Assembly: GCA_036961205.1 (NCBI GenBank)
Contig: JBALVI010000005.1
Location: 124,001-188,000 of the forward strand
Source of the DNA: CALJFL01 sp036961205
GTDB taxonomy: Bacteria > Pseudomonadota > Gammaproteobacteria > Pseudomonadales > Halieaceae
Direction of reading: 5' to 3'
Length of the DNA stretch: 64,000 nucleotides
The notes under the pieces are model-generated. The model did no database searches, was not told the origin of the DNA, and worked only from the letters and a program-made list of their open reading frames with translations. A program made the translations under genes and the position numbers. Below are positions 31,908 to 40,395 of this stretch, piece after piece. How positions within the stretch are numbered: the first letter of the stretch is position 1; each line of letters opens with the position of its first letter.

Positions 31908-34171
31908 TACAGCGACCCATACTTCACACGCAGTCTCTGGCGAACCAGTTCAGCGATAGTGTTGACCATAAAGGTGAATAGGAATAATACAAAGGCGGCA
32001 AGAAACAGCACCCGATAATGGCTACTGTCGACCTCTGCCTCTGGCACTTCAACCGCAAGATTCGCAGACAGGGTACGCATCCCCTCGAAAATATTCGCAT
32101 CTATAATGGGTGTGTTACCGGTGGCCATCAGTACAATCATGGTCTCCCCTACAGCACGTCCCAGACCGATCATCAAACCTGAGAAAATACCAGGACTCGC
32201 GGTGGGTAATACAACGCCAACAAGTGTCTGCCACGGTGTTGCGCCCAGAGCAAGGCTGCCGTAACTCAAATGACTGGGCACTGAAAATAGAGCATCCTCC
32301 GCGATCGAGAATATCGTCGGGATAACCGCCATCCCCATGGCAATGCCAACCACCAGTGAGTTGCGTTGATCAAAGGAGATACCCAATTCGGAGGTGATCC
32401 AGTAGCGCATGTCGCCGTCAAACAAGAACAATTCCAAGGGGTCATTGGCGGCAAAACACACCCAGAACAGAAAGACCGACACCGGAATCAGGAGCACGGC
32501 ATGCCAACCATCAGGGACACGCGAGCGAAGCGCTAATGGCAATTGTGACCAGGCGAAGGCAAAGAGCAATATGCCGATCGGAAAAACCAACATCACCGTG
32601 ATGACCCCAGTTAACTTGTCTTCGACAAAGGGCGCCAACCACAAACCCGCAAGAAAGCCCAAAATCACCGTGGGCAGAGCCTCCATCAACTCAATCAATG
32701 GTTTTACTTTTCTGCGCAAAGCAGGAGCCATGAAAAAAGCGGTATAAATGGCGCCACAAATTGCCAGAGGGGCAGCGATCAACATCGTATAAAACGCGGC
32801 TTTTAAAGTGCCGAAGGCCAGTGGTGCAAAGCTGTATTTGGGTTCAAAGTCGTTATCGGCAGCTGACGATTGCCAAGTATAGGATGGCTCATCATAACTT
32901 TCGTACCACACCTTATTCCACAGAGCGGCCCAGGATATATCCGGGTGCTCGTTTTCAACTTCCCAGTGACGCAGCACACCATCACTACCTACGTAAGCGA
33001 CCGAATCGCCGCGAGGCGCTATAGCCGCCAGCGCTGTATCAACGTCAGGTAACAAGCGTTCACTTAGCAGGCGACGATGCGAGGTGGTGTGATAGACCTG
33101 CAGCTCCCCATCTTGCCCGAGTGTCAGGAAACCTTTACGGCGGTGCTCCGTTAGCAGCTGCGAAACGGTGACGCCGTCAGTATCAAACTCCCTGATTCGC
33201 TGCAGCCTATGCCCCCCTTCACTCCTGACCATAAAGTGCTGCACCAACTCTCTCTGGTCGGAAGCAGCCAGCACGGACAGCCCGCCAAGCAACATTTCAC
33301 TGGCGGTCATCGCGCCACCGCGCAGGAATAAACTGCCCTCGTCAGCTAACGGAATTTCACCGGACGCGTCAGTACGCTTAAGATCAAAAACCTGATAACG
33401 ACCATCATCGGCTAGCAGGTATAACCAACGCTGTTCAGAACCCAGCAAAAATTTCGAGCCGACTGCAGCTTGTATAGGCAGCTGTATGCGCTCCTCTTCA
33501 AGTGTCAGCTCTCCGGAAAGAAAATCCTCTTCCTTATTAAAACGGGTGACGCGCAACTCACCGTTGGCAAGCTGCGCAACCAGCACCAGCGCCTCTTCGG
33601 CTTCTCGCACCGCCAGGGAGCGGATAGCCTGGTCGCCCATGTCAATATCGATGCCGGGATATTCCCAATCTATCCTTGGAGTGATAACACGCTCGCCCCC
33701 GGGGTAGCTAAGACGATATTCGTGCCGGAATAAACTAACGGTGCCATCAGCATGGCCCAGCGCAAGCAGGCGACTGGCAGCGCTCTCAGCGATGACTGCG
33801 GTAATCGCGGCTCTAGTTCGCCTGAGATCCAAAGCTTCAAGCGTACTGCCGTCTGCTACCGTGAAAAATCGTGCGCTACCGTCAGACTGCACTGCCAGCC
33901 CCACTTCACCTTGCTCTTCCATAGATAAATACACAGGGACAGAGTTCTCCACCCAGGCTTGATCCGAGGAGGCGGTAAGGTGAGCGTTACCAAATAGAGG
34001 GAGAACCTCATAAAGCAGATAGAAGAAAATCAGCAGGATGGCAACCAGGACACCCGAGCCCCCTATGGTGATAGAGAACGTGGCCAGCCTGTCCTTCAGT
34101 CGTCGCCAGCCTGGCACCCAGTCGGGAATCTGTGCAGTAAAACTGCTTGCGCTGTCGCTCTTATGTTCCAT
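31907..34171 (-). CDS. pstC: Phosphate ABC transporter permease PstC, extended form
   Basis: A 754-aa permease with a first membrane helix at about 35-58, a large insert (about 60-450) predicted in the periplasm with repeated beta-rich, propeller-like segments (LLALGHADGTVSLFRH, FLTLGQDGELQVYHT, DSVAYVGSDGVLRHWEVE), and the permease core from about 460, with the EAA motif GLGRAVGETMIVLMATG. The insert is absent from E. coli PstC (about 320 aa). Pairing with an extended PstA suggests the two inserts form one periplasmic structure, which is inference. A stem lies between pstS and this gene. Confidence 0.93.
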   Translation of the reverse strand: MEHKSDSASSFTAQIPDWVPGWRRLKDRLATFSITIGGSGVLVAILLIFFYLLYEVLPLFGNAHLTASSDQAWVENSVPVYLSMEEQGEVGLAVQSDGSARFFTVADGSTLEALDLRRTRAAITAVIAESAASRLLALGHADGTVSLFRHEYRLSYPGGERVITPRIDWEYPGIDIDMGDQAIRSLAVREAEEALVLVAQLANGELRVTRFNKEEDFLSGELTLEEERIQLPIQAAVGSKFLLGSEQRWLYLLADDGRYQVFDLKRTDASGEIPLADEGSLFLRGGAMTASEMLLGGLSVLAASDQRELVQHFMVRSEGGHRLQRIREFDTDGVTVSQLLTEHRRKGFLTLGQDGELQVYHTTSHRRLLSERLLPDVDTALAAIAPRGDSVAYVGSDGVLRHWEVENEHPDISWAALWNKVWYESYDEPSYTWQSSAADNDFEPKYSFAPLAFGTLKAAFYTMLIAAPLAICGAIYTAFFMAPALRRKVKPLIELMEALPTVILGFLAGLWLAPFVEDKLTGVITVMLVFPIGILLFAFAWSQLPLALRSRVPDGWHAVLLIPVSVFLFWVCFAANDPLELFLFDGDMRYWITSELGISFDQRNSLVVGIAMGMAVIPTIFSIAEDALFSVPSHLSYGSLALGATPWQTLVGVVLPTASPGIFSGLMIGLGRAVGETMIVLMATGNTPIIDANIFEGMRTLSANLAVEVPEAEVDSSHYRVLFLAAFVLFLFTFMVNTIAELVRQRLRVKYGSL

Positions 34172-34222
34172 TGTGCAATGTCACCACTGAATGTTCAGAC
34201 TGCAATGTTGTTAAAACGAACA

Positions 34223-34243
34223 AAGACCGCATGATTGCGGCCT
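34223..34243 (-). terminator. Partial attenuator between pstS and pstC
   Basis: AAGACCGC/GCGGCCTT arms (8 bp with one G-U pair) around ATGATT, followed on the minus strand by a short T-run (TTTG). A weak stop here would raise pstS over pstCAB, as is common for binding-protein operons. Confidence 0.5.
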
Positions 34244-34268
34244 TCGCTTTCGCTCTTCACTGGACGAT

Positions 34269-35243
34269 TTACAAGTCCAGTTCAATAGTCATACGGTCAA
34301 CCACCGCACTGGGAAGTGGTATATAACCATCCTTACCAACGACTTCCTGGCCCTGTTTTGAATAAACCAGCTTTATAAATTCGCGTTCCAGCGGAGACAG
34401 CTGTTTGTTGGGATTCTTATTCACGTAAACGTAGAGAAAACGAGAAAGTGGGTAGTCACCAGTAACAGCGTTGGTCGCGGTCGCCGCAACTGTTTCGCCA
34501 CCGACCTTCTTGCTCACCGGGACTGCGCGCACACTAGAGGTCTTATAACCGATTCCCGAGTAACCTATGCCATTGATGGAAGTCGAGACCGACTGCACTA
34601 CAGAAGCTGAGCCTGGCTGCTCATTAACCGTGTTCTTGAAGTCCCCTTTGCACAGTGCCTTGCTTTTAAAATACCCGTAGGTGCCTGAAACCGAGTTTCT
34701 ACCAAATATCTGGATGTCCCGCTGAGCCCAGGCACCCTCAAGGCCCAACGAGCCCCAATCACTGACATCAGCATCTGCGCCGCACTTTCGAGTAGAAGAA
34801 AACACAGCATCGACATCGGCGATGCTCATGCCTGCTATCGGATTGTCCTTGTGCACATAAATCGCTAACGCATCAATGGCGACGGGCACCGCAGTTGGCT
34901 TGTAACCAAATCGCGACTCAAACGCTTCCAGTTCCTTGTCCTTCATCCTCCGACTCATGGGGCCGATATTGGATGTACCCTCGGTCAGTGCAGGAGGTGC
35001 TGTTGAGGATCCAGCCGCCTGAATCTGAACGTTGACGTTCGGATAAGCGCGCTTGAACTCCTCAGCCCATAGCGTCATCAGATTAGCCAAGGTATCCGAA
35101 CCGATACTGGACAGGTTGCCAGACACGCCGCTGGCTACTTTATAGTCCTGTAAACCTTCATCGGGGTCGGCAGACCATGCCGCGTGCGTCAAACCAAACA
35201 GGGCGAAAGCCGCTGCAGTTTTAAGCAGTGCTGGGAATTTCAT
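34269..35243 (-). CDS. pstS: Phosphate-binding periplasmic protein PstS
   Basis: Captures phosphate for the Pst importer. The 324-aa protein has a signal peptide cut near residue 25 (HAAWSA). Ligand-site segments SSIGSDTLANLM, AAGSSTAPPALTEGTSNIGPMSR and GRNSVSGTYGYFK match the DING/PstS type found in Pseudomonas and marine bacteria. A Pho box lies 52-69 bp upstream and GGAGAAGAT precedes the ATG. It is the first gene of pstSCAB-phoU. Confidence 0.95.
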   Translation of the reverse strand: MKFPALLKTAAAFALFGLTHAAWSADPDEGLQDYKVASGVSGNLSSIGSDTLANLMTLWAEEFKRAYPNVNVQIQAAGSSTAPPALTEGTSNIGPMSRRMKDKELEAFESRFGYKPTAVPVAIDALAIYVHKDNPIAGMSIADVDAVFSSTRKCGADADVSDWGSLGLEGAWAQRDIQIFGRNSVSGTYGYFKSKALCKGDFKNTVNEQPGSASVVQSVSTSINGIGYSGIGYKTSSVRAVPVSKKVGGETVAATATNAVTGDYPLSRFLYVYVNKNPNKQLSPLEREFIKLVYSKQGQEVVGKDGYIPLPSAVVDRMTIELDL

Positions 35244-35294
35244 ATCTTCTCCAAATGAGTACCGTTAGTCACGGTGCTACATTAATGGGGGAAT

Positions 35295-35312
35295 GTGACA
35301 GAAATATGACAT
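35295..35312 (-). promoter_or_regulatory. Pho box of pstS
   Basis: ATGTCAT-ATTT-CTGTCAC on the minus strand: two 7-mers with a 4-nt AT-rich spacer. A -10-like TAATGT lies at 35279-35284, 10 bp downstream, the spacing expected when PhoB replaces a -35 element. Confidence 0.88.
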
Positions 35313-35347
35313 AGACAGAAATAGTTGCCCCGTCTGCTTTAGAAGCA

Positions 35348-36631
35348 TCAAAGGGATGGCGATGGGAAGGCAATAGTAAAGGTGCTGCCTCTTCCCATGC
35401 GACTGTCTATGCGCAACTCCGCATCGTGAGCTGCGGCGACATGCTTGACAATAGCCAGGCCCAGGCCAGTACCACCGGTATTGGTCGAGCGGCTATCATC
35501 GACCCGATAAAAACGCTCGGTCAGTCTGGGCAGGTGGATGCTGTCGATACCGATACCCTGATCCGTCACACTCAGTAAATACTCGCCCTCAACTTCGGCC
35601 CAACGCAGGGTGACCTCCACTTCATCAGTACTGTACTTGAGCGCGTTTAAAGCAAGGTTCGACAGTGCACTACGCAACTCCCGATAATCACCAAGCACCT
35701 TTTGACGGGTTTCGATTTGAACGACTACAGCGCGCTCAGGGTAGGTATTTTTAAGGTCATCCCGAAGCTCCTCGATCATTGAGGCAACATCAATCTGATC
35801 GGTTTTTTGCTCTGTTTTTACGCTTTCGATACGAGACAGCCACAACAAATCTTTCAGCAGAGTCTCCATTCTCTGTGCCTGCTGCTGCATTTGCTTTAGC
35901 GGTTTGACCAGTGGTTTCTCCAATCGTGAACCAGTGGCCAGGATAGTGTCGATATATCCTATTATCACGGTGAGTGGCGTGCGCAGTTCATGTGAAACAT
36001 TACCGACAAAGTCTCTGCGCATATGCTCCAGCTTCACCAACGCGGTCACGTCTCTAACAAAGACCAGCCTATCGCCGTCGCCAAAGGGAGTGATTTCAAT
36101 CTGAAAGAACCTCTCTTGCTCACCGGCCACTGCCATTTGCAGGGGCTCACTAAAGTCCTCTTCAATAAAATAGCTATGAAATTCCGGCAAGCGCACCAGG
36201 TTGAGCAAAGTCTGACCCCGGTCAGCGGGGTATTTCAGCCCCAGTAGACGCTCTGACGCTGCATTACTCCACTGAATCGAGCCGCCTTCATCGATCATCA
36301 CCACGCCTTCGCGCATGGAGGCGAATGAATCCTGCAAGTAGTCCACACTGGATTGTAATTGCCGGCGCGCTTCGCGATTTTCACGCTGAAGGTGATAGAT
36401 GCGATCGTAGATATTACCCCAGATACCATGACTTTCGGGAGGGTCTTCTTCCGGGTGACCCAGCCATCGCCAGATCCGCCACATTTGACCAAGCCACCAA
36501 CTGCACAGTAGGAAAAGGCCCAGGGCAACAAATAGCAAAGGCCGTCCAAACATCCAGCCTAGCAGCGCTGCCGCGAGCACGACAAACAGAAGGCGCCTAA
36601 GCTCAGCGAGCCAACTGGCGGATGAGTTCAC
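35348..36631 (-). CDS. phoR: Phosphate regulon sensor histidine kinase PhoR
   Basis: A 427-aa membrane kinase: two N-terminal helices (about 11-45), a short linker, a PAS domain (about 90-195), the HisKA phosphoacceptor in DFVGNVSHELRTPLTVIIGY, and a HATPase with NLALNALKYS, VTDQGIGID and GTGLGLAIVKH. The absence of a sizeable periplasmic sensor fits PhoR, which reads the Pst-PhoU state. It overlaps phoB by 4 bp. Confidence 0.96.
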   Translation of the reverse strand: MNSSASWLAELRRLLFVVLAAALLGWMFGRPLLFVALGLFLLCSWWLGQMWRIWRWLGHPEEDPPESHGIWGNIYDRIYHLQRENREARRQLQSSVDYLQDSFASMREGVVMIDEGGSIQWSNAASERLLGLKYPADRGQTLLNLVRLPEFHSYFIEEDFSEPLQMAVAGEQERFFQIEITPFGDGDRLVFVRDVTALVKLEHMRRDFVGNVSHELRTPLTVIIGYIDTILATGSRLEKPLVKPLKQMQQQAQRMETLLKDLLWLSRIESVKTEQKTDQIDVASMIEELRDDLKNTYPERAVVVQIETRQKVLGDYRELRSALSNLALNALKYSTDEVEVTLRWAEVEGEYLLSVTDQGIGIDSIHLPRLTERFYRVDDSRSTNTGGTGLGLAIVKHVAAAHDAELRIDSRMGRGSTFTIAFPSPSL

Positions 36632-37338
36632 TTGCTCGCGACTTCCTGTGGTGAGAATCGATAGCCAGTGCCTCGCACAGTCTGCACAAAGTCGCTGCAG
36701 TCATGAGCAGAGTCCTGCAAGGCCTTGCGCAACCGGCGAATGTGAACATCCACGGTACGTTCCTCAACGTACACGTTTGCCCCCCAAACCTGATCCAGCA
36801 ATTGGCCACGGCTATAGGCTCTTTCGGGGTGCGTCATAAAAAATTGTAGCAAGCGAAACTCTGTTGGGCCCATTTTAACTCCAACATCGCCAATGAAGAC
36901 TCGATGGCTATCTCCCTCCAGTACCAGTGGCCCTGCTTGCAGACGCCCGCTCTGCTGGGCACTGCTGCTGCGCCTGAGCAACGCGTGTACTCTGGCAATC
37001 AACTCTCGGGGGGCAAAGGGTTTGGTGACATAATCATCCGCACCGACATCGAGGCCCTGAATCATGTTGTCTTCAGTAGTTTTGGCGGTCAACATGATGA
37101 CAGGGACGTTCGCCGTGGCTTCGTCTCGCTTCAAACGCCGCAACAACTCAACGCCACTGCCTCCAGGCAGCATCCAGTCTAGCAGGACGATATCCGGGCG
37201 TTCATCCACGATTAGACCGTGAGCCTGCTGGATATTCTCCGCTTCAATACACTCAAAATCGGAGAGCTCCAGCGCCATGCGTAGCATGTCCCTGATCGCG
37301 AATTCATCGTCAACAATTAATACTTTATGTTCCGACAT
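36628..37338 (-). CDS. phoB: Phosphate regulon response regulator PhoB
   Basis: An OmpR-type regulator (236 aa): receiver with acidic pair D10-D11, phosphoacceptor D54 in VLLDWMLPG and the lysine in MLTAKTTEDN; a winged-helix effector with GPTEFRLLQFFMTHPERAYSRGQ-type recognition segments and RTVDVHIRRLRKAL. It should bind the Pho boxes at 28449, 35295 and 37392 in this window, the last being its own promoter. Confidence 0.97.
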   Translation of the reverse strand: MSEHKVLIVDDEFAIRDMLRMALELSDFECIEAENIQQAHGLIVDERPDIVLLDWMLPGGSGVELLRRLKRDEATANVPVIMLTAKTTEDNMIQGLDVGADDYVTKPFAPRELIARVHALLRRSSSAQQSGRLQAGPLVLEGDSHRVFIGDVGVKMGPTEFRLLQFFMTHPERAYSRGQLLDQVWGANVYVEERTVDVHIRRLRKALQDSAHDCSDFVQTVRGTGYRFSPQEVASK

Positions 37339-37391
37339 ACCTCATCTATTCCACTGTGACCGCGCCCAATAGGGTATTAGAGAGGGAAAGT

Positions 37392-37409
37392 ATGACAATT
37401 TTGTGACAG
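37392..37409 (-). promoter_or_regulatory. Pho box of phoBR
   Basis: CTGTCAC-AAAA-TTGTCAT on the minus strand is close to the PhoB consensus. A -10-like TAATAC lies at 37374-37379, 12 bp downstream. It implies autoregulation of phoBR. Confidence 0.92.
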
Positions 37410-37480
37410 TCGGCAGTTTGCGTCCGAATAATCGGCACTCGCTGACGAAACGCAGATATTAGAGGGCAAAGGCAGCAGCG

Positions 37481-38533
37481 CTAACGCAAGCTGGCGTTGA
37501 TATTCTGCAGCATCTTGTTCCCCGGACACAGGTCACTTTCATCTAAAGAATTCATGGGACGGCTGGTGGTATCCAGTACCTCGTGCAGCTCGCGTGAATC
37601 TTTGTGCATGTAGATCAGACCCGTGAGAATCTCACCTTTTACACGGTACTCCTCCAGCGCGAGCATAGCGGACGTACGATTAAAGGGGTCAAAATCTTCG
37701 GATGCCTTGTGCAAGTGCAATACTGAGCCATCGTGCAGGGTAACCTCGTTACTGCTTCCCGGTCTGTAGCTGGCGGTGATTTCCTCGCGCATGGGCACGA
37801 AGTCGACGGTTCCAGTGGCCTTGATGTGCTCCCGCACAAACTCGTAACTCTTGGTTGAGGCAGCATTGTTGTTAAAAGTGACACAAGGTGAGACCACGTC
37901 AATCAGCGCAAAACCCCGGTGTGCGATGGCCGCCTTAATCAGCGGAACCAGTTGCTCCTTGTCTCCCGAAAAGCTTCTGGCGACAAAAGTTGCACCTAAC
38001 TGCAGCGCCAGTCCGGGCAGGTCAATCGCGCCAAAGGGATTAGGGTCGCCCTTTTTACTGGCGGAACCTTGATCGGCTGTTGCAGAATCCTGCCCCTTGG
38101 TAAGGCCATAGCAACCATTGTTCATCACAATGTAAACCATATTCAAATTACGACGAATTGCATGAGTAAACTGGCCCATGCCGATAGAGGCCGTATCGCC
38201 GTCCCCGGAAATTCCCAGATATAAGAGATCACGGTTCGCCATCGCAGCCCCCGTAACTACCGACGGCATACGTCCGTGAACGGAGTTAAAACCGTGGGAT
38301 TTACCGAGAAAATAAGTCGGGGATTTCGAGGAACAACCGATGCCCGACATCTTGGCGATCTTGTGGGGCGGAATCGATAATTCATGGCAGGCTTTCACTA
38401 TCGAGCCACTGATAGAGTCGTGGCCGCAACCAGCGCACAATGTGGAAATCGAACCCTCGTAATCAGCCTTGGTATAACCCAGGTCGTTGACCGGCAAGTC
38501 GGGGTGGCGGAAGCTCGGTAACTGGTAACTCAT
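37481..38533 (-). CDS. korB: 2-oxoacid:ferredoxin oxidoreductase beta subunit (KorB-like)
   Basis: The thiamine-diphosphate subunit of a CoA-dependent 2-oxoacid:ferredoxin oxidoreductase. Seen: CAGCGHD (C33, C36), IGCSSKSP near 66-72, and the ThDP/Mg motif GDGDTASIGMG at 110-120 followed by MNNGCYGLTKGQ. At 350 aa it is longer than typical KorB (about 290) through a C-terminal extension. The cysteine layout fits one [4Fe-4S] cluster and there is no ferredoxin domain. It overlaps the alpha-subunit gene by 4 bp and is last in the cluster. Substrate is not proven; 2-oxoglutarate is the usual guess for this lineage. Confidence 0.88.
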   Translation of the reverse strand: MSYQLPSFRHPDLPVNDLGYTKADYEGSISTLCAGCGHDSISGSIVKACHELSIPPHKIAKMSGIGCSSKSPTYFLGKSHGFNSVHGRMPSVVTGAAMANRDLLYLGISGDGDTASIGMGQFTHAIRRNLNMVYIVMNNGCYGLTKGQDSATADQGSASKKGDPNPFGAIDLPGLALQLGATFVARSFSGDKEQLVPLIKAAIAHRGFALIDVVSPCVTFNNNAASTKSYEFVREHIKATGTVDFVPMREEITASYRPGSSNEVTLHDGSVLHLHKASEDFDPFNRTSAMLALEEYRVKGEILTGLIYMHKDSRELHEVLDTTSRPMNSLDESDLCPGNKMLQNINASLR

Positions 38534-40392
38534 CTTGACTCTCCACTGCTGTTTGCGGCCTGATCGCCATGCAATGGCGTCACATTACTACTTGGTAGAA
38601 GCTGTAATATTTGCTTACGTATATTTCTAGCACTGATTGGAGTGCCGTCGAAACACAGTACCGACTTGAGTTTATCCGGGCCAAACTCAAACTCTGCCAT
38701 GAGTAAGGTACGTAACTGCGCATCACGATTTTGCTCGATCACAAATACTCGATCGTGCTGGTCGATGTAATCCTCGACTTCTTTGTTAAAGGGGAACGCA
38801 CGAACCCGCATCGCGTCGAGGTAAATGCCCTCCTCCGCCAGGTAATCCACCGCTTCTCGCGAGCTCTCCTCACTGGTGCCAAAATACAGGACACCCATAT
38901 CGGTGTCCTCAGCGCTGGGGGCAAATACGGGCGGCGGCACGTATTCCTTTATGGTTTCCCATTTCGCCATCAAGCGATGCATATTCTTTTCATACTCCTC
39001 GCCCTTCTCCGAATAAACAGCATACTCGTCGCGCGAGGTACCGCGGGTAAAGAAGCTCCCTTTCTCCGGATGTGCGCCGGGATAGGTGCGATAGCAGATG
39101 CCATCGCCATCTACGTCCAGATAACGACCGTAATCTTCCATCTCCTCGAGCTGCTGTTCGTTCAGCACCTTGCCCCTGTCGTAGGTGCGATCGTCGTCCC
39201 AATGCAAAGGCTCGGACATGTTGTCATTCATCCCCAGATCGAGGTCGGTCATCAGAATGATCGGTGTTTGTAAGCGTTCGGCGAGATCAAAGGACATTGC
39301 GCCGAAATCAAAACACTCTTTCGGTGTAGAGGGAAACAGCAACACTTGTTTGGTGTCCCCGTGGGACGCGTAGGCTGAGGAAAGAATATCCGACTGCTGG
39401 GTGCGAGTGGGCATGCCAGTAGAAGGGCCAGCACGCTGCACGTCAAACAATACGGTTGGAATTTCGGCGAAGTAAGCCAGCCCCAGAAATTCACTCATCA
39501 GCGAAATACCCGGGCCACTGGTAGCGGTAAATGAGCGCGCACCATTCCAACTTGCACCTATTACCATACCGATGGCGGCCAACTCGTCTTCCGCCTGGAC
39601 GATGGCGTAGTTTCGCCGCCCCGTACCTGGGTCTATACGCATACGTTTGGCGTATTTCTCGAAGGCATCAACTACAGAGGTAGACGGCGTAATCGGATAC
39701 CAGGCGGCAACGGTTGCACCACCATAAACAGCCCCCAGGCCCAGCGCGGTATTGCCATCCACTAGAACTTTGTCGCCAACTTGATCAGATGTTCTTACCC
39801 TTATTCCCAATGGACATTCAAAATTATCGCGCGCATATTGATGCCCAAGCTCCAGTGCATGGATATTGGGAAGAATCAGTTTCTCCTTACCCTTGAACTG
39901 ATCGCCAACCAGAGCCGTCAAAACTTTGAAGTCCATATCCAGCAGCGCCGCCAGAGCGCCCACATAGATAACATTTTTAAACAATTGTCGTTGTCTGGGA
40001 TCGCTGTATTGCTCATTACAGATTCGAGTGAGTGGCAGACCGATTATATTTACGTCATTGCGAATCAGACGGAGATCAAGCGGCTTGGTATTGTCATAGA
40101 TAAAATAACCGCCTGGGGCCACCTCCTGGATATCCTGAGGCATACTTTGCGGGTTAACCGACAGAATGATATCGACACCACCGCGGCGGCCCAGGTAGCC
40201 CTTCTCACTTACCCGCACTTCGTACCAGGTTGGCAAGCCCTGAATATTTGAGGGGAAGATGTTTTTCGGACTGACCGGCAAGCCCATGCGAAATAGAGCC
40301 TTGGCAAACAGGTTATTGGCGCTGGCGGAGCCGGTACCATTGACGTTGGCGAACTTGATAACAAAGTCGTTTACAGATTCCAATCGCTTCAT
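38530..40392 (-). CDS. korA: 2-oxoacid:ferredoxin oxidoreductase fused gamma-alpha subunit (KorA-like)
   Basis: A 620-aa fusion: a gamma domain at about 10-195 (KFANVNGTGSASANNLFAKA, RRGGVDIILSVNPQ) joined to the pyrimidine-binding alpha domain from about 210 (AWYPITPSTSVVDAFEKYA, TATSGPGISLMSEFLGLA, RAGPSTGMPTRTQQSD). The C-terminal domain III carries GTSEESSREAVDYL and NRDAQLRTLLM. Such fusions are standard in 2-oxoglutarate:ferredoxin oxidoreductases. It starts 3 bp after the GltD-like gene. Confidence 0.88.
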   Translation of the reverse strand: MKRLESVNDFVIKFANVNGTGSASANNLFAKALFRMGLPVSPKNIFPSNIQGLPTWYEVRVSEKGYLGRRGGVDIILSVNPQSMPQDIQEVAPGGYFIYDNTKPLDLRLIRNDVNIIGLPLTRICNEQYSDPRQRQLFKNVIYVGALAALLDMDFKVLTALVGDQFKGKEKLILPNIHALELGHQYARDNFECPLGIRVRTSDQVGDKVLVDGNTALGLGAVYGGATVAAWYPITPSTSVVDAFEKYAKRMRIDPGTGRRNYAIVQAEDELAAIGMVIGASWNGARSFTATSGPGISLMSEFLGLAYFAEIPTVLFDVQRAGPSTGMPTRTQQSDILSSAYASHGDTKQVLLFPSTPKECFDFGAMSFDLAERLQTPIILMTDLDLGMNDNMSEPLHWDDDRTYDRGKVLNEQQLEEMEDYGRYLDVDGDGICYRTYPGAHPEKGSFFTRGTSRDEYAVYSEKGEEYEKNMHRLMAKWETIKEYVPPPVFAPSAEDTDMGVLYFGTSEESSREAVDYLAEEGIYLDAMRVRAFPFNKEVEDYIDQHDRVFVIEQNRDAQLRTLLMAEFEFGPDKLKSVLCFDGTPISARNIRKQILQLLPSSNVTPLHGDQAANSSGESR

Positions 40393-40395
40393 TTT

